Part shown: positions 21,280 to 31,693 of the stretch, piece by piece
Layout: every line of letters starts with the position of its first letter
Numbering within the stretch: position 1 is the stretch's first letter
Source of the DNA: Atrina japonica
Lineage: Eukaryota; Mollusca; Bivalvia; Pterioida; Pinnidae
DNA length: 64,000 nt
Reading direction: 5' to 3'
Assembly: GCA_030159075.1 (NCBI GenBank)
Contig: BROG01000400.1
Coordinates: 565,501-629,500, forward strand
Notes under the pieces: generated by a model
Database searches by the model: none
Told to the model about the DNA's origin: nothing
What the model saw: the letters and a program-made list of their open reading frames with translations, nothing else
Translations under genes and position numbers: made by a program

Positions 21280-21370
21280 TTGTTTTGTTTGTTTGTTTGT
21301 TGCTTTATTTTGTTTGTTTGTTTGTTGTTGTCGTTGTTGTTGTTGTTGTTGGTGGTGGTGGTTTTTTGTT
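21280..21370 (+). repeat. TTTG / TTG microsatellite
   Basis: TTTGTTTG-type tract passing into TTGTTG and TGGTGG. It explains the Cys/Leu/Phe-rich (plus) and Gln-rich (minus) open frames here. Confidence 0.85.
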
Positions 21371-21384
21371 TGTCTTTTTTTAGG

Positions 21385-21585
21385 TGTTTTAAGCCACTCT
21401 TGACAGCTTTTCAAATTTTTATGGTGACCACCAGTTTTTATTGATGGGGGGAGAACCCGGTTACAATGTACCCAGGAAGAGACCACCTGACTCTTAAAGC
21501 TTCCGCATGTAAACTGGTAAACTTTCTCACACAATCAATTTAGGTTCCACAAGGAATCGAACCACTCGGTATACGAGTACGTTAG
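21385..21585 (-). mobile_element. SINE-B copy (minus strand)
   Basis: Reverse complement of the SINE-B body (GAGAACCCGGTTACAATGTA, AACTTTCTCACACAATCA, TTTAGGTTCCACAAGGAATC), ending in the B-box remnant GGAATCGAACCACTC. Confidence 0.7.
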
Positions 21586-21599
21586 TATATTTTAAATGT

Positions 21600-21990
21600 A
21601 TTCGGTTATGATGTAGGCTGTAGTTCTCGGTGCAAATATATATTTGCCTTCTGTTGCATTCGAAAATTTATAATTTTATGTTTTCAACAAACATCATGTC
21701 TGGGACACACATGGCTGGATAATTTTATAGTTCAGTTTTGTATAAACAATACAGGCGACTGTTTTTATGATTTCTAACTGAATTTTAATTTCTTTGGTAC
21801 ATCTGGTAGCAAAGAGAAAACAAAGTAACATGACTCACAAATAGAACAGTCTCAGGGCATATTATGATCAATCTAATGCATAGCGAAACACGCTCACAAA
21901 TGCTCACGTGCACATCTTTGCGGTAAGGTGATCAGAGTTATCTCCCTTTCATCGTTTACATGCTGTTTTAAGGATGGCGGCCTCTATTCC
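21600..21990. other. AT-rich spacer
   Basis: Nothing recognised. Confidence 0.5.
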
Positions 21991-22379
21991 GAAGTCACCA
22001 AATTTACTCAATACTCAAGCTCAACTTTTATTTCGTTATTTTGACTGTATAATCGCTTGTAAACTTTTGGGTTTGAGTAATTAGGAAACATATTTTTATT
22101 TTTCATCATTCACATATAAATTTTTGCATCACACATGATTTTCATGTAAAAAATGAATAAATACGTTGAGTACGGTACTCAAAATTTGAGAACGTATTCA
22201 AATTATTTTTTAATATTTCTGAAGTTTTCTTTAAATTAGCAATAATTTTTATCATTATTTACAATTGTATGTTGTCAATATACAAATATGTTCAGTTACA
22301 GGATTAATTTTTGCGTGTTTTTACCTTAAAATCATGAAAAGTTAGTTGAGCTTGAGTACTGAGTAAATTTGGTGACTTC
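21991..22379 (+). mobile_element. AAGTCACCAAATTTACTC element, copy 1
   Basis: Non-coding element of about 390 bp with terminal inverted repeats GAAGTCACCAAATTTACTCA ... CTCAAGCTCAAC and GTTGAGCTTGAGTACTG ... AAATTTGGTGACTTC. The interior includes ATTAGGAAACATAT and CATCATTCACATATAAA, shared in opposite orientation with copy 2. Confidence 0.85.
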
Positions 22380-22386
22380 TGGCTTT

Positions 22387-22862
22387 AAAGTCACCAAATT
22401 TTCTCTGTACTCAAGCTCAACTAACTTTTTATGATTTTAAGGCAAAATTTATTCTGTAACTGGACATGTTTGTATATTGACGGCATACAATTATAAATAA
22501 TGTTTCAGCATATTATTTCTCATTAGAAGAAATATTAAAAAAAAAAGTTTGAGTACGTACTCAAATTTTGAGTACATACTCAATTCATTTTTTCCATTTC
22601 ATTTTATTCTCGTATTGCACAAAACAATATAGAGAAAATATAAAACAATTATACAATCATTACAATACGTATACACGTATTCATTCTTTTTTTTACAACA
22701 GGGAAATCATCATAAGTGTAACGCAAAAATTTATATGTGAATGATGAAAAAGAGTAATATGTTTCCTAATCACTTAAATCACTTAAGTTTTACAAACGAT
22801 TATACAGTCAAGATAATCAAATAAATGTTGGGCTTGAATATTGAGTAAATTTGGTGACTTAA
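22387..22862 (-). mobile_element. AAGTCACCAAATTTACTC element, copy 2 (inverted)
   Basis: Lies seven bases from copy 1 and in opposite orientation. Starts AAAGTCACCAAATTTTCTCT and ends GAGTAAATTTGGTGACTT. TTTATATGTGAATGATGAAA and ATATGTTTCCTAATCACTTA are the reverse complement of interior blocks in copy 1, so the pair makes an imperfect palindrome of about 870 bp. Confidence 0.85.
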
Positions 22863-23534
22863 GGCCTTGATTAACTGAGGTTTGATCATTGGAACTACCT
22901 ATAATTTAGGCTGTTCTTTAAAAGAAAACTGATTTAGGGAAAGCGACTAACTTTGTGTACCTTGTGTGACATATCATATTTTGTAAGAGATACATGTTCC
23001 GTCAGGACACCTGTTTTCATTTCCACGTTTTTGTATCGTTTTTAATTCCGTTATCCATTGTACGTTTCACAGTACAGTTTTGATAGTAACAAAACTGTGA
23101 CCTATTAATTATTGACATTTCCGATCGCTTCCAAGCGGCTGATTCAAGCGGCGGCGCAGAGGGCGTGTGACTCTAAAACTGGCAAAAATGTAGAAAACTC
23201 TTTTTTCTTTAAAAATGTAGAAAATTAATAACAAGTCGTTTCACTCGGCGAAAATATTCTAAGCTTGTTCCTCTTTAAATTGAAGTCCTGCGTCCGTCTC
23301 CGCTTCCTAACTCGCAGGATTAACTACCGATAATCACATGTACTTTATACCAATCTCTTACACAGAGTTGTTGGTCCCTTATTTAGCTGTTCATTTAAGA
23401 GTTATGTTCCGAATATTTTCCCGAGATGTTTGTGGTTTTTTTTTTCTGTTTTATGATCTCAAAACTTATCTATCAGCGGATGCTAATTGGGAATGGCCTC
23501 TAATATGAAATGGCAAACTTTCAAATTTTCAAAC
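22863..23534. other. Spacer with a MITE terminus
   Basis: Contains a solo Mutator-like MITE end (CTTACACAGAGTTGTTGGTC at about 23358) and a short GC-rich patch (GCGGCTGATTCAAGCGGCGG, 23133-23152). No gene seen. Confidence 0.5.
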
Positions 23535-23640
23535 AAAATTAGTTTAGGTTCCAGCAGGAATCGAACCCGTGTCGATTACACTGAAAGAGGGGCTCTACAT
23601 TGTTCTAACCACTCGACCATGGAGACCCCGTGATGGACGA
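23535..23640 (-). mobile_element. SINE-B fragment (minus strand)
   Basis: TTAGGTTCCAGCAGGAATCG and AACCCGTGTCG (B box), then GTTCTAACCACTCGACCATG (A box) on the minus strand; the 3' body is mostly missing. Confidence 0.65.
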
Positions 23641-23947
23641 AATTAATACTAATTTCAAAAATCATTTATATGTAGAATTTAACTAAAAATATTCGCATTA
23701 AGGCTTATCCATGTGATTATAAATGCATCGTATTTTTCATTTAAAAACAAAGACTTGAAGTCACATTAAAAGTTGCGACTAAGAGTTTGAGTTACACAGT
23801 GATGCGCCAAAATTAATGCAACTTTTAATTTTTCTAATATCTTCATATGAATCAACAATTTTATTTTTCTAAATATTCATGACAAGTCATTTCTAAATCA
23901 ATTTTGATGAAACTTATACCATATAACTCAGAATATCCAATACATGT

Positions 23948-24103
23948 CATAGGCGTCGGAAGCAAATTGAAAGTAGGGGGGGGGGGGCTAAACCAACTTA
24001 AAACAGACACACGCCCCAATTTTCAACACCTATGTCTATCTTTGCAAAAAAGTGAGGGGCTAAGCCCCTCCTAGCCCCCCCCCCCCCGGTTCCGACGCCT
24101 ATG
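23948..24103. mobile_element. MITE, CATAGGCGTCGGAA termini, copy 1
   Basis: Terminal inverted repeats CATAGGCGTCGGAA and TTCCGACGCCTATG enclose G-rich and C-rich tracts and CTAAACCAACTTAAAACA ... CACACGCC. A second copy is at 62026-62186. Confidence 0.8.
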
Positions 24104-24220
24104 CATGTAGTTTCATTGTATATTAACTCATAATGTTCAAATATTTTTGTGTTCAAGATTCAGCAATTCAAATATGAAATTAATATTATTTTCTTTATGT
24201 CGCCCTTCCCTAGTGACATA

Positions 24221-24434
24221 TTAGCTCATCAACCCCTGAGTTCACATTTAGACTCGCCCAAATCAATAAATAGCATGGTCTACTGTCATAATTCAGGAGT
24301 GAACAGGTAAATATTGAGTGTGAATTTTTTACAGGATTTAGATTCAAAATCATTCACTTCCAAATTCTGTCGGTGCACTTTATCATTCTTTGAAATGGGC
24401 GAGTTCAAATGTGGCCATAGGGCTCAGTGAATTA
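24221..24434 (-). mobile_element. MITE, AACTCATCAACCCCTGA family, long form
   Basis: About 214 bp with ends TTAGCTCATCAACCCCTGAG and GGGCTCAGTGAATTAA. The whole sequence is the reverse orientation of the copy at 36352-36566 (shared TAAATAGCATGG and TTCTTTGAAATGGGC blocks). Confidence 0.75.
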
Positions 24435-24766
24435 AAAAGAGGCATTAAAATCTGTATCTTTTAAAACTAAGGGGTACTAAAAAATGAAACTACGGAAAAT
24501 TTTAATAACAAAACTTCGAAAATATTAATGGTTAATAGTGATACTTGTACTGGAATTAAATGGAAAAATGACTTTGCAATAGTTCATTGAACGAACGTTG
24601 CTTTATGTAAAAAATTATATAAAGAGAAAAATAAAGAGTTGCATTAATTTTGAAACGTCACTGTACGTATAAAGGAGGGTCGAATACAGGAAGAGTATGA
24701 TTTTCAAACAGACACTTCAACTTCTATTAAATTAGGAAGAAATAACACTCTTTCTGGACAAATGTA

Positions 24767-24773
24767 CATATAC

Positions 24774-24842
<69 letters not shown>

Positions 24843-24851
24843 TACATATAC

Positions 24852-24923
<72 letters not shown>
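24767..24923. repeat. Compound (TA)n(GA)n microsatellite, duplicated
   Basis: The unit TGTACATATACATATATA plus a long (GA)n run occurs twice in tandem, so a microsatellite was itself duplicated together with its short unique head. The Arg-Glu open frames are artefacts. Confidence 0.9.
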
Positions 24924-24924
<1 letters not shown>

Positions 24925-24927
<3 letters not shown>

Positions 24928-25397
24928 TGGAATCTCGCTATCTCGAAATTACGAGACCGCCCGTTTACTTCGATATATCCGAAATTCAAGATAACCAAAA
25001 TTTTCAATTCACATATTTTCTATTCTTATTGGACAACGAATAGACTTACTCAGGCTACTGTTTAATTCAAAGTTAATTGAATTTAAGCAATTATTATCTT
25101 GGCTCATTAAGGGAAGTCGACTGTCCCGTGTTTTGCAGTCAAACAAGTAATTTTTAAGAATTATTTTTGCGTATAAAATGTAAATCTTCAATCGCAGATG
25201 GTAACTTCGAGATAACAAGTGCCAATTCTGTAATATTTCAATTCTTCGGAAAAAAATAGTTTGAGATAAGCGAAATTTCGAGATATCCGAAATAAAAGTA
25301 GTATAAATATATAGTAAAGTAATCGGGACTGACCGTTCGACTTTGACATAACCGGAATTTCGACTCATCCGATTTTGACATAACGAGATTCCACTTA
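24925..25397. mobile_element. MITE with TAGTGGAATCTCG termini
   Basis: 473 bp beginning TAGTGGAATCTCGCTATCTC and ending TAACGAGATTCCACTTA, with inner inverted motifs (ACTTCGATATATCCGAAATT; AATTTCGACTCATCCGATTT). It abuts the (GA)n tract. Probably Tc1/mariner-related. Confidence 0.7.
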
Positions 25398-25399
25398 TA

Positions 25400-25625
25400 T
25401 TATACATATAAAATTATGCTGGCGGCGAAATTGTAATGATGGAGGAATAAACTCGGTTAAACGGTGTACGGAGGAGGGGGTAGCAAAGACGCAAGTGAAC
25501 TTGCAAACTTTCTCACAAAATTAGCTTAGGTTCCAGTGGGATTCGAATCGTGCTAAACAGACTGGTGAGAAACTGGTTTTTTTAAAAAACGCGATCCCCT
25601 AACCACTCAGAGCCACGGATACCCA
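25400..25625 (-). mobile_element. SINE-B copy (minus strand)
   Basis: Contains AACTTTCTCACAAAATTAGC, TTAGGTTCCAGTGGGATTCG (B box) and CCCCTAACCACTCAGAGCC (A box) on the minus strand. Confidence 0.7.
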
Positions 25626-26235
25626 TCATGCATGATAGATAGTCACGCGCAGAGTCATATTTTTATCTTAATTAAATTAATGTTGTTTTTCTTTCTTTTT
25701 TTGTTTTTTTGTAATCACTCGATGGCTTGAACATAATGACATTGACTTAAAACAATAAAAATAATCAAAACGTCTTTTATTCGCAGGGCTTTTTTTCCCT
25801 TTCTTCCCTCCAAATGTACAGCCGATATTGGGCTATATTCAAAATCGCAAATCATATCTTTTTTCCCCATTTTTTATCAAAATTCCGAATCATGAACATG
25901 ACATATCATCATTTCACTATTTTGCATTTTTATGCTGATTTTTTCAGTCACCGTTTTTCTTGAACGTTTAAAAACCGGCAACTTAACAACAAATAATATT
26001 TTTTAAAAAAAAATAGTAAAAATAATAAGAGAAAATGTAGATATTACTACCCAGATTCTATGTTATAGGCCTAGAGGCATGTGCCAAAAAAACCAAAACC
26101 CGTTTTATGCCAAAATGCCGTGGAGATTCCCAATTCCAACGCATTGGGACATGTTCCCAAAAAGGCAAGAAAAAGCCCCGATTCTCACAAAACGTATCAG
26201 GCCTTATAGCTTTTTCATCTCCCGGTACTAACAGC
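25626..26235. other. AT-rich spacer
   Basis: No gene or repeat family recognised; several poly-T and poly-A runs. Confidence 0.5.
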
Positions 26236-26508
26236 TCGCGGTGATCTAGTGGTAGTGCGTTCGACTCGCAAGCGTAAGGTCCCTGGTTCGATTCCCGGTA
26301 CCAAAGACTTTGAAAAATGACTGTTCCTTCGCCAAGCGCTCGGCACACGAAGTGAAAGTCACGGATCTTTCGTGTGAGACTTTAAACCCGAGGTTCTGTG
26401 TCACGTAAAAGGACGTCACGGCGTCGGTCCATAGCATAGACCAAAATGTTTAGCACTTCATCTAAAGCTGGTGACATTTTCATGTAAGCGAAAAAATAAG
26501 AAAAGTAA
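26236..26508 (+). mobile_element. SINE-C (tRNA-derived)
   Basis: A box TGATCTAGTGGTAGTGCG and B box CCTGGTTCGATTCCCGGTAC. It is followed by a non-tRNA body (CACGGATCTTTCGTGTGAGA, GACGTCACGGCGTCGGTCCA, GTTTAGCACTTCATC) and an A-rich tail. It has a different head and body from SINE-A and SINE-B. The tRNA acceptor stem does not close, so it is not a tRNA gene. Confidence 0.7.
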
Positions 26509-28383
26509 AGTGAAAATTCTAAAAAGTGTTAATTTCATCTATGTCAATATGTCACAGCGCGACTGCAAAGTATTGTAAATCGCAAAAAAAAACATAGGTA
26601 CTAAAAAGGAAATAACTCCTCATCAATTAGCAGTATGATACCTGTCAATTAAGCTAATGGTACGCTTCTGATACTAAAGAGAAAGTAGAAAAAGATAGCA
26701 TGAAAACAAAGATGATTGACAGGTGCGTAAACAACTGGCATCGTTGTCATCGATATTGTTTACTCTCTGTCGGGTGATTATGTTTCGACACGTTTACGCG
26801 TCAATTTCATCAGACGCGTACGGCACACAACATTCCGTGAAATTTACACCAACTTTTCAATGTCTTTTATTACTTCCCTTTGTTGCGTGTTCCGAGAGTA
26901 TTACTTCTGGAACAATTAATATATAACAGGTCGAATATTTGAACATTCTTACGCTAATTGATTTATTCTTTTGAAAGCGATAATGTCCAGAGCCTATGGG
27001 GGGATTAAAGTGGTCCTAATGGAACCACATTTACTATGAAAAGAAGTGTTGCCCGTGTGAATAGAAAGTACAAGCGATCATTTTTAACTCATGTCCTTTA
27101 ATTGATTTGCTTATAATCCCGTACTCGTATGATCAATGGCCACAGATGGATTGATATATAAATATTATTTCTATGATTTAAAGTTAATGCAATTTCGTTG
27201 GTTCAAATAAATCATTTAAAATGTTCGCATCTGTTTCGGCCTGTTTTGTTGATGTTATTATGTTTGTACTCGGACAATTATAAAATATGAAAGCAGAATA
27301 AAAAAAAACCCGTGATTTTAAGTCAATGATTTTCTACTTTCTTTATGGTTTACTCTTGTAATGTTTTTATTTATACAATTAACTACATGACGAGGCTATA
27401 ATTAAAAGAAAACAATACAAAATGTTGGGTAATAAATTAAACTGATAAATCTGTTGGGAAGGGGTAAATGAGTTTAAGCTTTATTTCAACCACTCAAGTC
27501 AATGATATCACAAATTCAGTAATTAAAGTACAATTTTACACATTCAAAAAAGTTTGAACAATAACAAAAACAGCAACAACAATAATATTAATGATATCCA
27601 GTTATGGAAATAAATAGATAAACAAATGAATAAATAAATAGATAAATAAAATGAGATGAATAAATAAACGAATAAATAGTAAAAATAATCATGAATAGAT
27701 GAATACATACATAAATGTATATAATTCTATTGTTTTATAACAATTTTTGTATTGAAACCATGATTTTGCCAATCGGATAATTTTGATGTTTTTAATTGTT
27801 ATTTTTATTCAAAATGTGAAATATAACATTCCATGCAAAATCCATGTGAACTGCGCTATTTTTCACTCTTGAAAGGTTTTGTACATGTATTTATGCGCCA
27901 GTATTTTTTTTCTAGGTGTATAAAAATTAATGGAAATATCTGAAATAAAATTGTGTCTGTTATGTTGATATTCCCAGTGTTTTGAACATTATATATTTTC
28001 ACATATGAATACAGGTTATTTTCTTGATAGCGGAGTGATCGATTTCAATCAAAACGTGAAGTGGTTTTCATTTCTTTCAGTTGAGAGATATATTTTATGA
28101 TAAAAAATAATATTTTTATGAAATTTTGTAAATTCAGGGGAAAAAAATAATAAGCTAGATCTAGTTCGAAATATGTTAAGAGAGAGAATAAATGTAACTA
28201 TCACAATTGTCCACTTTGCTTTTATTTTTAATTATCTTTCATTATTTTTTTTTACAAACTTTATGATTATACAAATTCCAGAATTAATATCTTTATTTAA
28301 AGTCACAATTTACACTTTTTTTGGAATATGATCTATTTAAAAATTCTCTGAAATTTGGTCTTACGAAACTAAAATCATAAAAA
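26509..28383. other. AT-rich spacer
   Basis: No supported gene. A 67-codon open frame near 26723-26926 has no recognisable domain. AAAT-type short repeats occur at 27600-27720. Confidence 0.5.
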
Positions 28384-28402
28384 AGATAAATAAATAAATA
28401 GA

Positions 28403-28437
<35 letters not shown>

Positions 28438-28466
28438 ATGAATGAATGAATGAATGAATGAATGAA
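28384..28466. repeat. AAAT / GAAT tetranucleotide microsatellite
   Basis: (AAAT)n followed by (GAAT)n. Confidence 0.9.
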
Positions 28467-28578
28467 TGTAAAATTTGATACAGCATCTAAGGCCAGCATT
28501 TTTTCTGTAAGAAAATTTAGAAAGTATATAATTACAGAGTTATATTTCTATAAGGACAGAATAATTCTTCTGGGCGGG

Positions 28579-28986
28579 GTGTCTCCAAATGTATTCAGTT
28601 CTCAAGCTCACTAACTTTCCGTGATTTTAAGGTAAACCATTCAAATTTATTGGTTAACTGGATATGTTTGCATATTGATGACAAACAAATGTAATCAGTG
28701 ATGAAAGTTATAACTCATTTGAAGAATTTGAAACTTCAGAAATATTGGAAACTTATATTTTATTTCAGTACATACTTTAATTTTGAGTACTCAAGGCTCA
28801 ACGAATGTATTTATTTTTACTGAAAAATTATTAGTGTGACCTAAAACATTATATGTAAATGATGAAAAATAATAAAGTTTCCTATTCAGCTAAAATCAAA
28901 AAGTTTTACAAAACTAGTGTCCAAAAAATAAAATGAAAGTTGAGTATATGTATATTATTGAGTATTAAGGAAATAGGGTGACTTTT
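28579..28986 (-). mobile_element. AAGTCACCAAATTTACTC element, copy 3 (diverged)
   Basis: Follows copy 2 in the same orientation: CTCAAGCTCACTAACTTTCC, ACTGGATATGTTTGCATATTG, ATGTAAATGATGAAAAATAA and TTTCCTATTCAGC, ending AATAGGGTGACTTTTGG. More diverged than the inverted pair at 22 kb. Confidence 0.7.
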
Positions 28987-29735
28987 GGGTCCAGAAAAAG
29001 GATCCATATATTATGTTTCTCAGTTTAAACAATATTTATTCAAATATTAAATTATACAATATAAAAAAAAACTTCAGTACATCACAATAAGGGATTCTAA
29101 AAAAAACCAGTCTGCTTATTTGAATTCTTTTCGGAGTCCTCATATTCCAGTGCACTGTAAGAATTGCAAAATTGTCAGAACAAAGGGACAAGAGAGAAAG
29201 TATAGTCAGAAAAGAGGAGACTGAGAAATCATGTTTCTTGGAATTACTTAAGGAATTGAATAATATTACATCCAGTTATCATGCATATGAAAAATTAAAA
29301 CAATACAGATATTTAAAAAGCCGGCTATAATTTAATTTATTTTCTACCTGGGTTTTATATGCACGCTTTTTATATATAAAGAACACAAACGGGGTCTTAG
29401 ATATTGTAACTTTTTTCATCACCCCGCGTCTGGATGAAAATTTCAAAACATGACAATAAATGAAAACTGTTTGCGACTTATCCATTAGAACTGTCATATT
29501 GATTAAAATACCCCGTCTTCTGTTGTATGTTCAATTCTCTTATGCCAAATGGCACATCAGACACAACAGACCTACTGTTTAGCGTTCGCTGATAGACAGT
29601 TTTGGAAATCATAAAAAAAAACAACTAACTACACACAGACATCTGAGGGAAAAGGGAAACATAGTTTGAAACACAAAAACTACAGTGCATGGTGTCAATT
29701 TCGGTGTCGATTTCACCAAGAATGTCTCAGAAATT
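28987..29735. other. AT-rich spacer
   Basis: No gene recognised. Confidence 0.5.
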
Positions 29736-29739
29736 GCTG

Positions 29740-29830
29740 CAGATACACGTCGGATGTGACCGGTCAACAGGGGATGTTTACTCCTCTATGGCGCCTGAAC
29801 TCTCCTATGGATTTCCAGACGCATTTGCGG
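29740..29830 (+). repeat. Dispersed repeat, GGTCAACAGGGGATG block
   Basis: Reads GATGTGACCGGTCAACAGGG, then GATGTTTACTCCTCTATGGC and GCCTGAACTC, matching the block near the end of the duplicated segments at 2.9 and 3.8 kb. Confidence 0.6.
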
Positions 29831-30429
29831 ATGCAGGATTTTAGGTTAGAGGGGTTGTGCTTTTGATCTTCACAGTGCCCTAGGATGCGGATCGATAATT
29901 TGTTCAGGGGTGGGGATGAGGGTAACAGAATTATACAAGACTGTTTCAATTCAAGCTATATTGAGCATGAAATGTTTACAATTTGTTGTTTGGAAGCTAT
30001 CCAGACGCGATCAAAGTAGATGTTTCCACGCTTTGAGCGGTCGTAAATGTAGAATTCCGTCGCCGACCGGACCGGGGCGCGAAAATTTCTGGAAATTTGT
30101 TATTAATTTTCCGGCTTTTACTTAAAAATCTGAAAGGTTTTACACCTATTTTTTGCTGATCGTTTCCTGGTCACTACACATAATACTAAGTGTTGGATCG
30201 TAATGGGGTCGGGTTTTAAACATCTTTCATAAAACACTTGAAGTTTGTAAATCCGTAGACGCAATTTTCTGCTTCCAGACGGAAAATACGCCTGGATTCC
30301 GTTAATAAAACACCATGATTATCCTTCTCAAAAGAAGGTTGATTAAGGAAAAAAGCATTTCGGCCTGATTAGTAATAGCCGCCAGACACTGAATTATAAC
30401 CTCTTTATCCTTAGAATTTTTCTTTGATT
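29831..30429. other. Spacer before the LINE
   Basis: May include decayed 5' sequence of the retrotransposon, but no ORF1 motif could be recognised before about 30440. Confidence 0.4.
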
Positions 30430-30510
30430 TTGATTGGTTAATTTAACCTGAGGTTGAAGTGGAATTTGGTGATGACTAGGGGACTCGGGAGTAAGCCCCC
30501 GAGATAATAA

Positions 30511-30696
30511 GCCCGACTGTTCGGGGTAAATGAACAGTACCCACCTGAAATCATGCGTCGCCGCAAGGAGCTGTACCCTATTTTCAAGCAAGCGAAACGG
30601 GAAGGGAAAAACGCAAAGCTAGTTTCTGATAAACTATTTGTAAATGGGACGCGTGTATTTCCAGATGACCATAACATGGAAACCCAAGTGCATTAG
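30511..30696 (+). pseudogene. LINE ORF1 C-terminal remnant
   Basis: Open for 61 codons after a TAA. The segment FGVNEQYPPEIMRRRKELYP, then IFKQAKREGKNAKLVSDKL and FVNG, matches the C-terminal region of LINE ORF1-type RNA-binding proteins (the NEQ-PPEI..RRK-LYP..K.A..G..A-LV.DKL--NG pattern). A frameshift or stop cuts it off from the preceding sequence. It ends 32 bases before the first recognisable ORF2 sequence. Confidence 0.75.
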
Positions 30697-30728
30697 GGGC
30701 GTCAACGGAGACTTAAAAAAAAAAACCA

Positions 30729-31590
30729 GATAACTTTGATGAACTAAAGTGTGCCTTTGTTAATGTTTGTGGTCTGAAATCTAAACTTAAATTTCCAGAT
30801 TTTTCTGAATTTGTATCTAATTTTTCATGTGGTCGGAATTGGTGAAACAAAGCTAGATAAATACGATATTATTGATATTCCAAAACTTTACAATTTTTCG
30901 TAAGGATAGGAAACAAAAGTTCATACGAGCATCTGGAGGTATAGCATGTCTTATCAAAGATGATGTGATTAAATATTTCGCTTATATTGAATCAAATTCT
31001 GAATACGTTCTGTGGTTAGATATTGACCGAAATATAATAGGATCAGACAAAAATGTACTCCTCGGAGTAACTTATATACCCCCGGAAGACTCCAAATTTT
31101 TTAATTTAGACCTTTATGATGAATTTGTATCTGAGGTTACTACTTTTTCAAGTAAATATGATTGTGTTTGTTTAACCGGTGACTTCAATGGCCGAACAAA
31201 ATCGATACCCGACTTCATTGAGGTTGATACTGATTTGTTAGAATTTTATGATTTTGATGATGATTACTATATCATATTTTGATAAGGTACAAAAACTCAC
31301 AGAGTTGCAAATAAATACTACAAGAGTTAATCAGGATAAACATTTTTGTAAATAGGCACGGTGAAAGGCTTATTGAATTGTGTAAAAAATGTAAATTTGT
31401 TTATTGTTAATGGCAGGTTGGAGAGGACGCAGAAGTTGGTAAATTTACTTGTAAAGATTGTTCAATGGTTGATTATACTATTGTGTCTGCCGAAGTTTTC
31501 AATTTTCTAAAAAACCTTTGTGGTTGCTGAGTTTAAACCCAGTTTTGTCTGATGTACACTGTCCTATAATGTTTTCATTTAGCAAGCCGA
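30729..31590 (+). pseudogene. LINE ORF2, endonuclease domain (frameshifted)
   Basis: Apurinic/apyrimidinic-like endonuclease that would nick target DNA to prime reverse transcription. It is spread over at least four frames: FVNVCGLKSKL, then GIGETKLDKYD (the catalytic-Glu ETK motif), GGIACLIKDDV, VTYIPPED, CLTGDFNGRT (the GDFN motif) and finally LSDVHCPI (the SD-HC motif). All landmark motifs are present in order, but the frame is broken near 30830, 30880 and after 31282, so no functional protein can be made. Confidence 0.75.
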
Positions 31591-31693
31591 GACATAATAA
31601 GTAAAATACACTGTAATGTACAGTCTAATATTAAACCTCGATGGTGCGAGGATAAAAGTAATAGTTTTGAAAATAATATAAAATATTGATGAA

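Noticed and set aside
26236..26310. Apparent tRNA gene
   Set aside because: Good A and B boxes, but the acceptor and anticodon stems do not pair and a SINE body follows.
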